In this document: positions 1-11,316 of the stretch, piece after piece
Numbering within the stretch: position 1 is the first letter of the stretch
How the letters are laid out: every line of letters starts with the position of its first letter
Source: Ceratodon purpureus
Lineage: Eukaryota; Streptophyta; Bryopsida; Pseudoditrichales; Ditrichaceae
Assembly: GCA_014871385.1 (NCBI GenBank)
Contig: CM026426.1
Location: forward strand, 70,847,287-70,911,286
Direction of reading: 5' to 3'
DNA length: 64,000 bases
Made by a program: the position numbers and the translations under genes
Notes under the pieces: generated by a model
The model's database searches: none
What the model was told of the DNA's origin: nothing
What the model saw: only the letters and a program-made list of their open reading frames with translations

Positions 1-1
1 A

Positions 2-229
2 GGAACTCTATCCTCGGAACGAGTACGGACGGGCCTCAACATAACCCCAGAAGCTACACGGTCTTCCTTGCCTACAGTACAAACAGGGCGAGTTCGGAAG
101 GCAGTCGATCAACCGGTACCTGATACTCCGGGAGCCGGCTCTTCACTAAAACGGTTGAAGAAGGGCGTACAGAAGAAGGGACGGCCGGACGGAGCCCGGA
201 CTAGCCCAAGGTTCGAGAAGGAGAAGTAG
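2..229 (+). CDS. Partial open frame from left edge, basic tail, unrecognised
   Basis: An open frame of 75 codons runs in from the window edge to a TAG at 227-229. The last third is rich in Lys and Arg (for example LKRLKKGVQKKGRP), as in the tail of a nucleic-acid-binding or gag-like protein. The start lies outside the window and I do not recognise a family. It could equally be the 3' end of a transposon gene, since broken genes follow directly. Confidence 0.25.
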   Translation, partial: GTLSSERVRTGLNITPEATRSSLPTVQTGRVRKAVDQPVPDTPGAGSSLKRLKKGVQKKGRPDGARTSPRFEKEK

Positions 230-320
230 TAGGATTAGGATAAGGACCGGATAAAATGGCAGCGATTAACAATGGGGCTCACTTGCACCCGGCTGTCAAT
301 CCACATAGATAGCGGCAGTA

Positions 321-800
321 ACTAGGAATAGAAGGCGGCCACCGGTCCGGGATTCGCGGGGTCCAAGATCCGGAAATTCTGGATCTCGGTTGGCCACTTG
401 TCTACTATAGGCTCATTAGGAATTACTACTTAAGCCAGAAGTTTTTCCAAGGACTGGGCCTTGCTGTTGTAAGCCGTTTTGATTTTGCAATTGAGAATAT
501 ATTTTTGGATTTGTTGCGTCGATCGGCTAGCTGGCAGGCTCGTTACCGTAACGGTTTGTTGGTACTGTTGTCTCTGATAGCATTCTGGGAGAGTGTTGAA
601 CAGTGTAGTAGTTCGGAGAGCGCCCAGAGAGATTGGAAAGGTGTCAAGCGTTGAGCATTGACGGTTTCTAACGCTAGGAAGGAGCCTGGAGGGAAGGGAA
701 TTTGTATTGCACCAGGGGCTGGTAGTCTTAAGGACACGATGGGTCGTATGTACACCGGAATCCGGGATCGGGCCGGTCGCTTCCTGCCGATAGGATAAAA
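321..800 (+). pseudogene. Broken open frame, unrecognised
   Basis: One plus-strand frame is open across this stretch except for a TGA near 655. The translation is of normal composition, with a hydrophobic helix-like part (RNGLLVLLSLIAFWESVEQ) and a Gly/Arg part near the end. It has no ATG at the left and no motif I can name. A minus-strand frame over 430-861 looks like its shadow. It may be a fragment of the same decayed element that supplies the following pseudogene. Confidence 0.3.
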
Positions 801-1095
801 GCCGGGCTACCCATTGTAAACGAGACCGGAATCGAGACGATATAGTTAGGATATTGTCCAACCGTAAGGTGATGTCGTTGTAGTATGTGTGAAGTAACCG
901 ATAATGAGTAGTTATCCAGACCGGTCTCTAGTCATACGGTTGGAATACTGCACCCCTCTCTGGGTGGTAGATAGGAACACTGGGGTGTCTAGCCACTTTA
1001 ACTCTTGGGTCGGTGGAGGATGTTCAAGCTCAAGTCTTCAATCCCTCCTTCAATACTGCAAACATTAGCTTAGAGGGCGATGGTCAACGGTCAGA

Positions 1096-2176
1096 TCCGT
1101 AGAGCCAAACTGCATCTAAAGCTGATATTGAATTAGGCGCCGTGCGACAAAGGCTCGATTTTTTGGAGGTAGAAGTCATGGCTATAGCCAAAGGAAGACA
1201 TGGATCTGGGAGTGGGAGAGGAACAGGTGGTGGGCAAGGTAGAGGGAAACAAGCGGCTAAGAGAAGGAGGATGGACACAACATCACAGCGCGCCTCCATT
1301 AGGGAGAGCTAGCGTCAATTTTGAGAACTCTGAGATTCTTGCAAGATTGTTGGCGGCAAAGGCACGGGAGGAGCAGTTGCAGGAGATGCTGGCTAATCAA
1401 CATCTGGATATTACCAAGACAATGCAGGCCGCAGCTAAACAACATCTGGATCTCACAGTGGTTGGTTGAACGTTTTATTCGACCTCCATGGAATACTTTG
1501 CTTCAGTACTCCTAAGTGGCTTGGACATGCATTTTTTAGCCATAACCTTAATCTCCACTCTGCGTCCAAGCCAGCGGTTGTCGGCCCCAAGCTTGTATTT
1601 GTGAGGCGTGATTGTGCGGAATTCCTTTGTTAGTTGTCATTGTTTGCCACCATAATCGTGTCGAGTTCAATGAAGACTTCGACGACCAAATTGATCTGCG
1701 ATTACCTGTTTGGTCCCATTCGTCCTTTCGCTCCACTAAGAATTCTAGGTCAAGAGGACTGTCAGAGAGTTCCTTTAGGCGTAGATTTACGAGGTGGCCC
1801 GGTACGTATAAAGGAGCCCAGGTCTCAAAAGGACATTTTTTTTGAAGCCTATGTCTGATCGTCTCTTTCGTAATTTTGATGGCCTTTATACCAAAGCCAA
1901 CACCCTATTTATTGACGATAGTCTAATCAAGCACTGTCAGAAGATCCTCAAAATGTCGTCTTACTTCCGTCTTGTAACTCCCAAGATGCCAATGCCGCAG
2001 ATTATTGTGTTTTGTTGTCATGACTTTTGCCATATCTTTTAGACCTCCATAACTTCTTAGGGACACTTGCAAGATATTGGGCTGAACGTCCGATTAGGCG
2101 GAAAATGTATTATGATGACAGTTCCACTTGTGAACACTACGTTAAGATTAACCAGGCTATTAGCCATAGAGATTAA
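1096..2176 (+). pseudogene. NIF/FCP-like (HAD) phosphatase pseudogene
   Basis: Pieces of one gene can be read in order by changing frame. First come a Gly/Arg-rich basic region (about 1180-1290) and a helical Gln/Glu-rich region (1321-1469). Then there is KLVFVRRDCAEFL near 1590, ILGQEDCQRVPLGVDLRGG near 1740, and NTLFIDDS near 1898, followed by a leucine-rich tail to about 2176. In the NLI-interacting-factor/CTD phosphatase family, LIDDSP-like sequence is a conserved late motif, and a vFvRPgc-like motif starts the second half. The N-terminal DxDxT motif is not visible. Several frameshifts and stops make it inactive. The family call rests on motif order only. Confidence 0.45.
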
Positions 2177-2768
2177 TTAGACATGTCTTGTTTCTCTTGT
2201 CGGCTATAGGACATATTTGAACTAGCACGAACCTATCAGTAAACACTAGATCGTAAATAAATAGTTAAACATTGTATCATGAGTAGTCGTTTTGTAATAT
2301 GATGTATGTTTTCTTTTTAATCCATTTTGTCCCTAGCGTCGAGCTGTATGGGCCTGCATTGTTGTATCATTGAGGATATATTTTTCGATTTTCTCTTAAT
2401 GTATTTGCAAGAGAATGCATGAAGAGCTTCAATGGTTTCTTTGAGAAATGCTTATGACTGCGAGCCTTCGACGCAAAGCAGAGGGTTTTTGTTGCGGTCG
2501 GTTGCAATAGCGCAGTCCACGATGAACTATTCAACTATGGCTGTTGATAAAGGAGTTGTGGAGAGCCTTGTTACCCTGTCATCTTCCAAGAGCTTGAAGT
2601 CCCTTTCTCCTATATGGCCACGTACCGTACTTCATATGTTATCTCCGAAATGCTAAGGTTCTACTCCTACGAAGCGTTCTCTTTATAACAATGTGGAGGA
2701 CATGCCTTCACCTCCTCCGGCAAAAGTTAGTTTTCGTTCTTGACTATTACCTTTTCATTGCTTTCTTT

Positions 2769-2873
2769 GTTACATGGACAAAGGACAGGGTAACAGGGCT
2801 GTCCACAACTCCTTCATTGACAGCCATAGTTGAATTGTTCATCTTTTGTTACCCTGTCCTTTGTCCATGTAAC
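2769..2873. repeat. Perfect 27-bp inverted repeat (hairpin)
   Basis: Positions 2769-2795 (starting GTTACATGGACAAAGG) are the exact reverse complement of 2847-2873, with a 51-bp loop. No other inverted copy is visible nearby. It could be a small foldback element, a template-switch product or a small-RNA hairpin. Confidence 0.8.
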
Positions 2874-3014
2874 GGGATAAGTGATGGTAGTTGCTCGCAT
2901 CTCTTCTTGCCTCCTATTTGTCCTTAGTTTAGCTTGAGGCCACCTAAATATGATTGATCTTATTCTACTTTCATCTATACGAGCTTATGTAGTCTTCTTT
3001 GTTTAAGCTCCATT

Positions 3015-3062
3015 CGACCTAAACAAATGCGCTTATTCAGTTTAGGTCGATCCAACCTAAAC
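3015..3062. repeat. GACCTAAA inverted-repeat cluster
   Basis: CGACCTAAA at 3015-3023 is inverted at 3041-3049 (TTTAGGTCG), followed at once by a third half-site (AACCTAAAC). The same half-site returns at 3671-3680 and as a hairpin at 3760-3782. Confidence 0.6.
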
Positions 3063-3104
3063 CAAAAGTTCTGCCAATGCTAATTCGTCCCCCTTGTACT
3101 TGCC

Positions 3105-3353
3105 TTGCAGATACCGAGGCTACGATCCACAAATACAGGATTCGGGGCAAGGAAGTTCAGCGACTCCCATGGTCCATCATCCAGTTCCCGTCGCCACTCT
3201 CTACCTAAGACAAGCATTGGTGACAGACGTAGACAAAAGTTGCAACAACTTCTTGATAGTCCATTGATGCAGATGGAGGAAATGTCGTGGACACGTCAGC
3301 GTCAACAGGAATTCGTCAAGTCAAGAATTGAGGCATACAGGGGGACTCCATAA
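3105..3353 (+). CDS. Possible exon, unrecognised
   Basis: A short frame follows a good acceptor-like stretch (ttgccttgcag at about 3099-3109). It encodes a Ser/Arg-rich then Gln/Arg-rich segment (RRRQKLQQLL, WTRQRQQEFVKSR). No family is recognised. It lies upstream of the hAT remains and could be an exon of that or of an unrelated host gene. Confidence 0.2.
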   Translation: MQIPRLRSTNTGFGARKFSDSHGPSSSSRRHSLPKTSIGDRRRQKLQQLLDSPLMQMEEMSWTRQRQQEFVKSRIEAYRGTP

Positions 3354-3759
3354 CCATATAGTATTTAGTATGTGCTGTATAGCAGTGACATACGCAATGA
3401 ACAGACAATTATAAGATTTGTCTATGTAATTTCAATGAAATTATGTTTTGAATAAAACAATTGTTTGGTTTGTCAAATTTTCTCGTATGCAATAGTTGCA
3501 TGAATTTCATGCAATGTTTTCATAGTCTATAATATCACAAATTTATTTATTTAAATTCTACATTGCGTTTTAGAGCTACCATGTTTAGAATGGTAATGAA
3601 TAGTTCCTACTATGAATACAAGTATGTGGTTTACTCTTCTTTCTTGTCTTTAATTGCGTTTTGGTCTGGTCGACCTAAATGACATAGTCATCATTCTTCC
3701 TTTAACATGTTTTTAATGAATCATTGTACATTATTAAATTCTTTCCCGTATGTTAGTGC

Positions 3760-3782
3760 ATTTAGGTCTTGTTGACCTAAAT
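3760..3782. repeat. GACCTAAAT hairpin
   Basis: ATTTAGGTC and GACCTAAAT form perfect 9-bp arms around a 5-bp loop. This is the same half-site as the cluster at 3015-3062. Confidence 0.6.
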
Positions 3783-3837
3783 AAGAGAGAATCATCAATC
3801 TACCATTAGCATGTTTTAAATGAATCTATATTGATTT

Positions 3838-5180
3838 CAGGTGAAGTCTAGGTATACGGGAAGCCATTAATATGGCCATTTCTCTACACGCTGATTTGCC
3901 AGTTTCAAGAATATCTCCCAAAATAGCGAATATGGTGTTCCCATCACGCGCTGCCATATTTCGAGGTACAATCTTTGATAATTCATTTTGGCATGAGTGT
4001 GAGAATTTTGTAAACAAGGTAGAACTTGTTCTTGTAGCTTTGAAAACATTTGATAGAGACCAATTAGCATCGGGAAAGGTGTGGTTGACGATGAACAACC
4101 TTAGGAAACAAGTGTACAATTTTTGAGAAGCACATTTCTTTCTTCATGAAGAAATGGCAACAAGGCTTGAAAGGCAATTCGACTGTAGATGGGACATGAT
4201 GCACACCAATCTACATTTGCAAGGTGCACTCCTGAATCCTTACTTGAAAACTCATATGGAGCTTCAAAACATTGGAGAAGCAAAAAGGGCATTAAATCGG
4301 GATATGGAACAAGTGGGGGGCCAACTCGAAATTTCATACAACAAAGGTCATGGATGAACTTACCCAATATGATGAGAACCGTGGCCCTTACAGCCCTGAG
4401 GCGGCAATTAATATTTGCAAAGCAAATTTGGCACCCCATCAGTGGTGGCAAAGGCTTGGCAATCATTGCAAAGCGTGTTTTATCTTCAATATGCTCTACT
4501 TCATCCTCTGAAAGGAATTGGAGCATGCACTCTTTTGTCCACAATAAGGTACATATCCGCTTGGGTGTGGAGAAGTAAGAGGATTTGGTGTACATTTATA
4601 CAAACAATTTTCTCCATGAACAGCCAAGGGCCAACCCGGTCCTTTGGTACAAAAACAAAAATTGGTTAGAAGAGTTTGATCATGAGGGAATAGATACAAG
4701 CAAAGAAGACAATGATGACAATCAATATGATATGCACGACAGCCACGCACAATATGACAATGATGTTTGGAGAAATGGGGTTGATGATTGTGACCTCAAT
4801 GGGGCCAATAATGGCGGTGGCAATGAGGCCAGCCCTTGTGGAGGTGATGATGCTAACTATGATGCTAGCCATGGGCGCAACAATGATTGCGGTGATGGTG
4901 ATGCGTATAACTTCAATAATGAACAAGTCTATAACTTTGATAACCTTGAACAAAATATTTTTGATTACAACATTTTAGCATTCCTGGAATTCAATGAAGC
5001 AGCAAATGCACAGGGATGACAACAACGTAATGTTTCTAATGCTAATTTTGGTGGCAATACAAACAACAATGATAGAGATGACGTTGACTTGTCTAGTGAT
5101 GATAATGGCTGGTATGAGGATGACGCTAACGACGACGCTAGCGATGACGCATTCAAGTCAAGCAGGTCCAGTTTCACATA
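3838..5180 (+). pseudogene. hAT transposase pseudogene (DUF659/hAT dimerisation type)
   Basis: The translation follows the order of plant hAT transposases of the DUF659 group. FWHECENFVNKVELVLVAL occurs near 3990, RWDMMHTNLHLQGALLNP near 4180, the hAT dimerisation core CSTSSSERNWS near 4495, and LVYIYTNN near 4587. A Asp/Asn-rich acidic tail follows. In-frame stops (for example TAA at 4576-4578 and TGA at 5017-5019, after which the same frame stays open to 5180) and a frameshift near 4300 inactivate it. The N-terminal zinc finger and first catalytic part are missing. No TIRs were found. It is distinct from the complete hAT pair at 36-45 kb. Confidence 0.7.
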
Positions 5181-5418
5181 AAGAAAACCTTTTTCATTAA
5201 GGAATAAGGGCCACTCATTTAATTCCTGCTGGAAGTACTACTCCATTGTAGTCAACAAGATTGGTGGAACAAATACAGATGAACGGTTATTATAAATGAG
5301 TACAATCTCAGTGGGTGCAACAATTGCAAGTCTCCATAGACCATTGACACCGTTGAGGTTTCTCCTCCCTTAAAGTAGTGGTAGAAAAGATAGTGCATCT
5401 ACCGTCAATAGAGGTACC

Positions 5419-6006
5419 ATGGCACCACCATTGATGGACGCCATACAGATTGAGGCAAGATGTGCTTTAAAAAGATCTCGAGTAGTGGTTTCTAGGGCAG
5501 AGTTGTCAAAGGAAAATAGGGCCAAGAAAAGGAAAACTAGCACAACAACACCAAGTGAGATACGTCCATTCTATAGAGGATACTGTGAAGGTGGGCCGTC
5601 TACAAAACATGCGGTAGTTGGCTCCCGTGGAATCAGTATGGATGGCATCACAAACTTAAGTAATGGTGGCTAGGAAAGGCCTATGAAGCATGTTGCAAGT
5701 GCCAGAGTTGGTTCTACTGGTGCAATTTCATCTTAAGTGCGCTATATTACCTTTGAGGTGGACGAGGAGGTACTAGCTGCACTTAGAGATGAGGACCTTC
5801 TTCAAATTAACAATGAACAATCTGACAACGGAGACACAAATTGTGATGAAGCACCATCAGACGATGATGTGGTAGTTCGACAACAATTTGTCACACCTAC
5901 TGTTCCTAAAAGAAACCCTCTACGCAAAAAAAAGCCCGAGCCATTTCGGAAGCAGATCATACTAAATAGACCATGGTCACCATATTTTATGCTTGCTATA
6001 GTATAA
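5419..6006 (+). pseudogene. Broken frame with basic and acidic segments, unrecognised
   Basis: One frame of 195 codons is interrupted only by TAG at 5671-5673 and TAA at 5734-5736. It has Lys-rich (RAKKRKT), acidic (NEQSDNGDTNCDEAPSDDD) and again basic (KRNPLRKKKPEPFRKQ) parts, suggesting a nuclear protein. No domain is recognised. It follows the hAT pseudogene on the same strand and may belong to the same decayed element. Confidence 0.3.
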
Positions 6007-6302
6007 TATCTAACCATAAAGTTGAACCAAACAAAATTACAAAAAATATAGTAAATTAGTAGCGTATTTTTTATTTTTGTGGAGTTTGACTATATAGATC
6101 ATGGAGCTGTACTTAGAACACAACTAGGTACAGTATTTGGGGCTCTAAAGCTTTGTATGGATGTGTTCCGTAAAGGTTTGTGTGCGGAAGTGTGGTGAAT
6201 ATAATTCCATTTACCTTCAATATATTTTGTAATATGTGTATTATAAGAGTGCCGCCTATTTGAAAATGTGTGATTAGAGCAAATATACGGGTACTCGCGC
6301 TC

Positions 6303-6366
6303 AATGACGGGGCGCACACGCAAGGGCGGGCGCGAGCACACGTAGGGGTTGGGCGCGTGCACGCGA
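6303..6366. other. Alternating GC/CA-rich island
   Basis: A short stretch of alternating purine-pyrimidine sequence (gcgcacacgc, gcgcgtgcacgcg) stands out against the surrounding AT-rich DNA. A similar island lies at 8344-8404, on the other side of the kinase-like pseudogene. Confidence 0.4.
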
Positions 6367-6549
6367 GTTTGGCCGCAAGTCTCAGGCTGGACGAGCATAA
6401 AAGGCTCCCTCTAACCTTAACTTTTTTACTTTGCAAAGTCTCCTCTTCTAGGCCGCTTCTTGTCCTAGCTCATGACCCCACCTGCTTTGCTTGAAACTTC
6501 AGGATGTTAGAGCAATCAGAGTGCGTGGGGGGCAGTCTCTGTTTTTCTT

Positions 6550-8093
6550 TTGTATTGTATTAAGCAATCATTCATGTCATTGTCTCGGGTTTCTGAGAAA
6601 CGTCTTGCTTATATAGACCTTGGTGCTATAGAAAATTCGGTCCAGGCAATGTCTACAACACCATCACAGACTGGTTCCAACCCATCATCGAACTCATCGG
6701 GGAAGAAGAGCTGTAAAAAGGCAAGCGAACAAAATTTCAACATACTGCCTATTGCATACACCAACTTCATAAGGAAAACGACCTTGGACTTTTATTGTAT
6801 TTGTTTTCCCAAGGCATTGACACGCAAGTATTTTACTAGAGACATCCATGGAGTTGCAAATTTAAAGAGGGAGTTATATCGAGTGTTTTCAAGAGCACTT
6901 GAGAGACATGACGTGTACATGGATTATATGTATAAGTACTTTGCGTAAATGGAATGGCTAGACAAGCAAATCATAACCAAGACTACGAACGTCACGTGTT
7001 TGTTTGAGTGTGTCCTCAAAAAGCCAAGGGACAGCAAGTACGTGGAAGACAAAAAGAACTTTCTACATAAGCTGAAATGGATCCAAGGTGAGTGTGGCAA
7101 GTTTTTCACGAACAAGACAAAGGCTAGACCTTGGCTTGAAGCCGCACTCAAGACAACTATGGAGAAACACATATGGGGAGCAGATTAAGCGGTTCTAAGT
7201 GGAGCAAAGGTGCTTCCACTGTCAAGCTATGCGGAAGGCGGATATGGTAAAGTTCAAAATGTACGTATAGATGGGATGGTGGATGTACACAAGACCCTTG
7301 TCTTTGCAAGGAAGTAGTCAAAAGCCGTAGACAAGATCTAAAAGCGACACGAGTGTTTGATCAAAGCAATTGTTTGTAGAATTTGACATCCCGGTGTTAT
7401 TAAATTTTGGGCCATCCATGATGATACCGTGGAAGCGTATACACTTTGGTGGAACAGGGATTGTATCCAAAATTTTCTTTTGAAGGAGAATAGTCTAGTC
7501 TTGGAGGGTGTTGAAAGTAGTAATCTCCTCAAACCTCCTATCAAATTTCCTATTTTATAACTCCAACTTATTCATGTCTTCCGCTCCAACAGGGCCAAGT
7601 TAGCTTGGGTATTGATTTGTCTTATGGACCGTGTCTATAAAGGAAATTTGATGCGTAACGTCATTTCACTGAGAAACGTCTTGTTTCACTTCCGAGAAGA
7701 TAATGTGGAGAAAGTCTACATTGGAGTATGTGATTGGGGGCATCACAAGTCGAGTGAAGGAGATGACACCTTCAAAATATGGATTCCCAAAGCAACAGGA
7801 ATTGATGGCTTCCCATGACCATTATGGTCGGTTTGTAGCTTCGGAATTGTGGTACACTTATAGTAAGCCAAATTCGGCAACAACACGGCAAAGTATGCAG
7901 AAGAGACATTTATATTCGCAAGAACCTCATGCCTTCTTGGTTGGCAAGATAGCAAATTGGATTTGGAATAACAAGGATGACAAGGATCTTTTCAATGACG
8001 ATGTGGGGAAGTCTAGGTTTGCAATTGTATTGAAGGAGCTCACAACAATAGACCTGAAGTCCGCTCCACCTTGGCTAAGGCCGTCTCCGACTT
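6550..8093 (+). pseudogene. Protein-kinase-like pseudogene
   Basis: Kinase landmarks appear in order. They are a glycine loop (GGYGKV) near 7240, HPGVI and AYTLWW between about 7385 and 7445, a catalytic-loop-like SLRNVLFHF near 7668 whose HxD has decayed, and VCDWG near 7725 in the place of DFG. A C-lobe segment with SELWYTYS and IANWIWNNKD follows. The 5' part (6550-7188) encodes a helical region of unknown role. At least six stops and frameshifts inactivate it. Kinase-fold proteins with a DWG motif exist, but I assign the class by motif only. Confidence 0.5.
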
Positions 8094-8099
8094 GACAGG

Positions 8100-9198
8100 A
8101 CCTCCCTATAATTTCCAAATTCCAAATTGTTGCTGCCGCAACAAGATTAAAAATTACGAAGTGTAGTGCTAGAAATGTGATATTCCATGTTCTTCACATT
8201 ATGGAAATTAGTTTTGTAAATGGTTGTTTGCCACAATTTTGCAATACTTTTCAAATGACATAATGTTTTATACTTGGCTTCTCCAAAAATTTCTTGTAAC
8301 CTTTTTGATATTGCCCAATCTCACTATTTCCCGTCATCCTTGGAGCGCTTGCGCCCACATGCGCACGCCTAATGCAGCACGTGCGCCCACACGCATGCGT
8401 GAGCCGTAGCATTAGGTAAATTTGTTTACCATTACACATAGTTAACCAGTCAACGCCCTTATCAGCCTGAAGGGAGGGGGGGGGGTGTCTACTAGACAGA
8501 CGTGACGGACAAACAGATTAATAAACGATCTGCCTATGTTGAAAACTCTGAGGTGATGAATAGGTTGGTGAAATGTGATGAACCTTAACCATGCACATTG
8601 ATAACTGCAAGCTCCATGGTTCATTGTACAACTCAAAGAGGCAATATGGCTCTCATTCATTGTTATTGTTCCCATAAATAATGGTCAATCATGTATTTGC
8701 ATTAACAACAAAAAATTTAATGCTGCCACCGAAAAGGACCCTTACACCTTACTGTTTTGTTACCTGCCTCAATCATAGTAATTAGGGAAGCCAGGGGCGG
8801 TAGAGACTATCAATCGCAGCATGAGAAGGAGCAGTCGTGGAAAAGGAGTAGCAGTTGAAAGCAGGTGAATAGGATAGCAGTACAGTATAAACATGAATAG
8901 CTAGGAAACACTTACACTCCTCAATTTTGTAGTTGAGTCGAGTCCTGGTCTAGGTAGCGTGCACACCGTTTTGTAATTTGACCCTTCGTGATCGTAGACA
9001 CTGAGACCTCCTTTTTGCAATACAAAGACTATATTGTCTCTTGCTATCACCTAGCTGCTCTTGCGCTCTGACTCTCCCTCTTATTGCTCTTGTGTCTATG
9101 AATAGTTAAACCCTAACTCGATATTCTCTGTCTGCTTGTCTTCTTGTCTTTCTACTTCTCCCTCCCTCGGTATCTCCATGCTATGACCCCTGCTAACA
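8100..9198. other. No gene seen; probably contains the Ty3 5' LTR
   Basis: There is no supported reading frame. It includes a second GC/CA-rich island (8344-8404) and a G10 run (8476-8485). The part ending in ...GCTAACA just before the primer-binding site should be the 5' LTR of Ty3 copy 1, but its start could not be fixed because no matching 3' LTR is visible. Confidence 0.3.
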
Positions 9199-9201
9199 TT
9201 T

Positions 9202-9219
9202 TGGCAACCATGTTGGGGA
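9202..9219 (+). promoter_or_regulatory. Primer-binding site of Ty3 copy 1
   Basis: TGGCAACCATGTTGGGGA begins with TGG, complementary to a tRNA CCA end. It lies four bases after the presumed LTR end and 46 bases before the gag ATG. Copy 2 has the same site with one change (TGGCGACCATGTTGGGGA). The priming tRNA was not identified. Confidence 0.5.
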
Positions 9220-9265
9220 TGGAATCCTAAGGTTACTCTAAATCTTCCCTAGAAAATCACTCACC

Positions 9266-10340
9266 ATGCCACCACAAAAACTTCCCTTAGATAGAATTAA
9301 TGAAGCGGAAGAAGCCGCCAACCAAGAGGATCGAGAATCCACAAAAGAATTTCTAGTCTAGATGAGACAGCAAATGACTGACTTCGTAGCCAAGAATGAA
9401 GCCACTAACGCCAAGTTGAAGTAGCTCAGTGCTCAATATCAAAACCTCCAAGATAGTAGAACTCAAGAGGCCGTTGAATGCAACACCTTAAGCTTCAGAA
9501 GCCCTCCCCGAGGCAATTAGATCCACCTTGATTCCTTAGGAAAACCACATAGCTGCCTTGCTTCCTAGTCAAAATGACATGAACAAACACACCAAGTATC
9601 ACAAAATCTCCTACCCAGTGTTCGATGAAACCGGAGATCCGCATTGGCACATCCAACGATTCAAAGTCATTGCCCAAACAAATTGGCGTTATCAATACCG
9701 AGGATTTACAAAATATTTTTGGTACCACACTCCAACGCAATCATATCAATTGGTACATTGACTTCAAAACTGAACACTCCCATGCAACCTAGGAAGACAT
9801 GGAACGAAGCTTTCTTCATAAATTTTGAAAGCTTAAAACTAGTTCAAAAGTATTACGTGCTTTAGGTAGCATTACCCAACAAAAGAATGAGCTAGTAGAT
9901 AAATTCTATGACAGGTTCAAATAGAAGCTAAGTCAGCAACCTGAAGAAGATTATCTTTGTGAATGGTTTAAAAAGAGGTTGTTGCCATGGATACAATAAG
10001 GCATTGTGATCCGTAGAGTAAAAGTCTTGCATGATATCTTAATAGCTGTAAATGATATTTGCATAAAATTGGAGGGACTAAACAAAGCCCAAACTCCCTT
10101 ATTAACTTTGCCAAATGTACGATCAGAAAATCAACCACCCTTGGTACCATGCACTAACTGCGGAAAAATCCATGGTGGTCGTTGTCGGTACGCTGGAAAC
10201 ACATCACGGCCTTGTCCTACTACGGCAGCCATGTATCTGAAAGAGGTAAATGTAGACGCTTTTCAGTCAAGCAGAAGCAATGCTTGCTAGGAATGTGGTT
10301 CCTTGCGCCATTGACAGGGCCAATGCCCCATAGTACGCCA
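9266..10340 (+). pseudogene. Ty3 copy 1 gag remnant
   Basis: The gag begins at MPPQKLPLD. A capsid-like part has YPVFDETGDPHWHIQRF near 9610, and the end has Cys/His knuckles: CTNCGKIHGG near 10,150 and C-x2-C-x4-H-x4-C near 10,288. The second knuckle contains an in-frame TAG directly after its first Cys, which copy 2 shares. Several other stops and at least two frameshifts are present, so no full gag can be made. Confidence 0.75.
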
Positions 10341-10740
10341 GAGATGGGCTCAGTACCGCTCCCCATAGATTATTCAGGGGCCCAAGAAAACCAAAAAGCC
10401 CCTGGAAATCTCCGGAGGGGGAGGAGTCACGCTCACAGAAGTACATGGAACTGAGACAAATGTATCCACAATTAGTACTCTAGTAGTGACAACCAGGTCC
10501 AAAGCAACCACGGATGAGCATGGGATTGAGTCCTAGAAACCATTCTCGGAAAACCATTGGGACCGTTTGCACAAGATACGCCAAGACCTGGAAAAGGGAC
10601 TAGAATGTACAAACCAAGACTCCCCAATACAGCAAATTCTACACGATACTAACGTTACTATCACTTTGTCCAAACTAATCTAGATAAGTCCAAAATTAAA
10701 AAAATATTTACAACAAGCCACGTTACCCAGGAAAACGACG

Positions 10741-11187
10741 GATCCTAAAGTCATTGAGGTTAACGCAACCACGCCGGACCTTGACGCAGCTTTGATCCAC
10801 TTGCAACTTGGAAATCATGAGCACAGCAAGGTGTTGGTAGACGAAGGATTGGGGGTTAACTTCATAAGTAATCATCTTAGGAAGCATTTAGGCTTGCACT
10901 CACCCAAGCTTGCCCAGTTCATTCTTCGTATGGCAGATGTTGCCCTCGTTACGCCCCTCGGCATATTGTCTACTATTGCCATAACTATCCACGGTGTTTC
11001 TACACCAGCCACCTTTGTGATTATTGATATGCGTGATAGCTGTACTTTTCCGGTAATCCTTGGTCGACCGTGGTTATTGGATATGAATGCTATACATGAT
11101 TGGTTACAAAATCAAATTCGACAAGGAAAAACACTAATCATCCCGGTTGATAGCTGTATCACACGAGCTAAAGCTAATGAGATCTAA
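10741..11187 (+). pseudogene. Ty3 copy 1 aspartic protease remnant
   Basis: The active-site segment reads VLVDEGLGVNFI. Copy 2 has VLVDGGSGVN at this place, so the D-(S/G)-G signature is changed to D-E-G here. The flap and C-terminal part (FPVILGRPWL, MNAIHDW) are intact in this frame. A clan-AA retropepsin with this change is expected to be inactive. Confidence 0.75.
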
Positions 11188-11316
11188 CACAAGGCTAGGA
11201 TAAGCTGGGTAGAAGGATTATCTCCGAAACAAGAAGCCTTGGTGTTCCAAGCTAACCCTGATTTAATCTCACTGGCAGAAATTCATTTAGCCAGCATGGT
11301 AGCTGACTAGGAAAAA

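Noticed and set aside
430..861. Minus-strand frame of 143 codons
   Set aside because: The plus-strand frame over the same bases has more protein-like composition; this is most likely its shadow.
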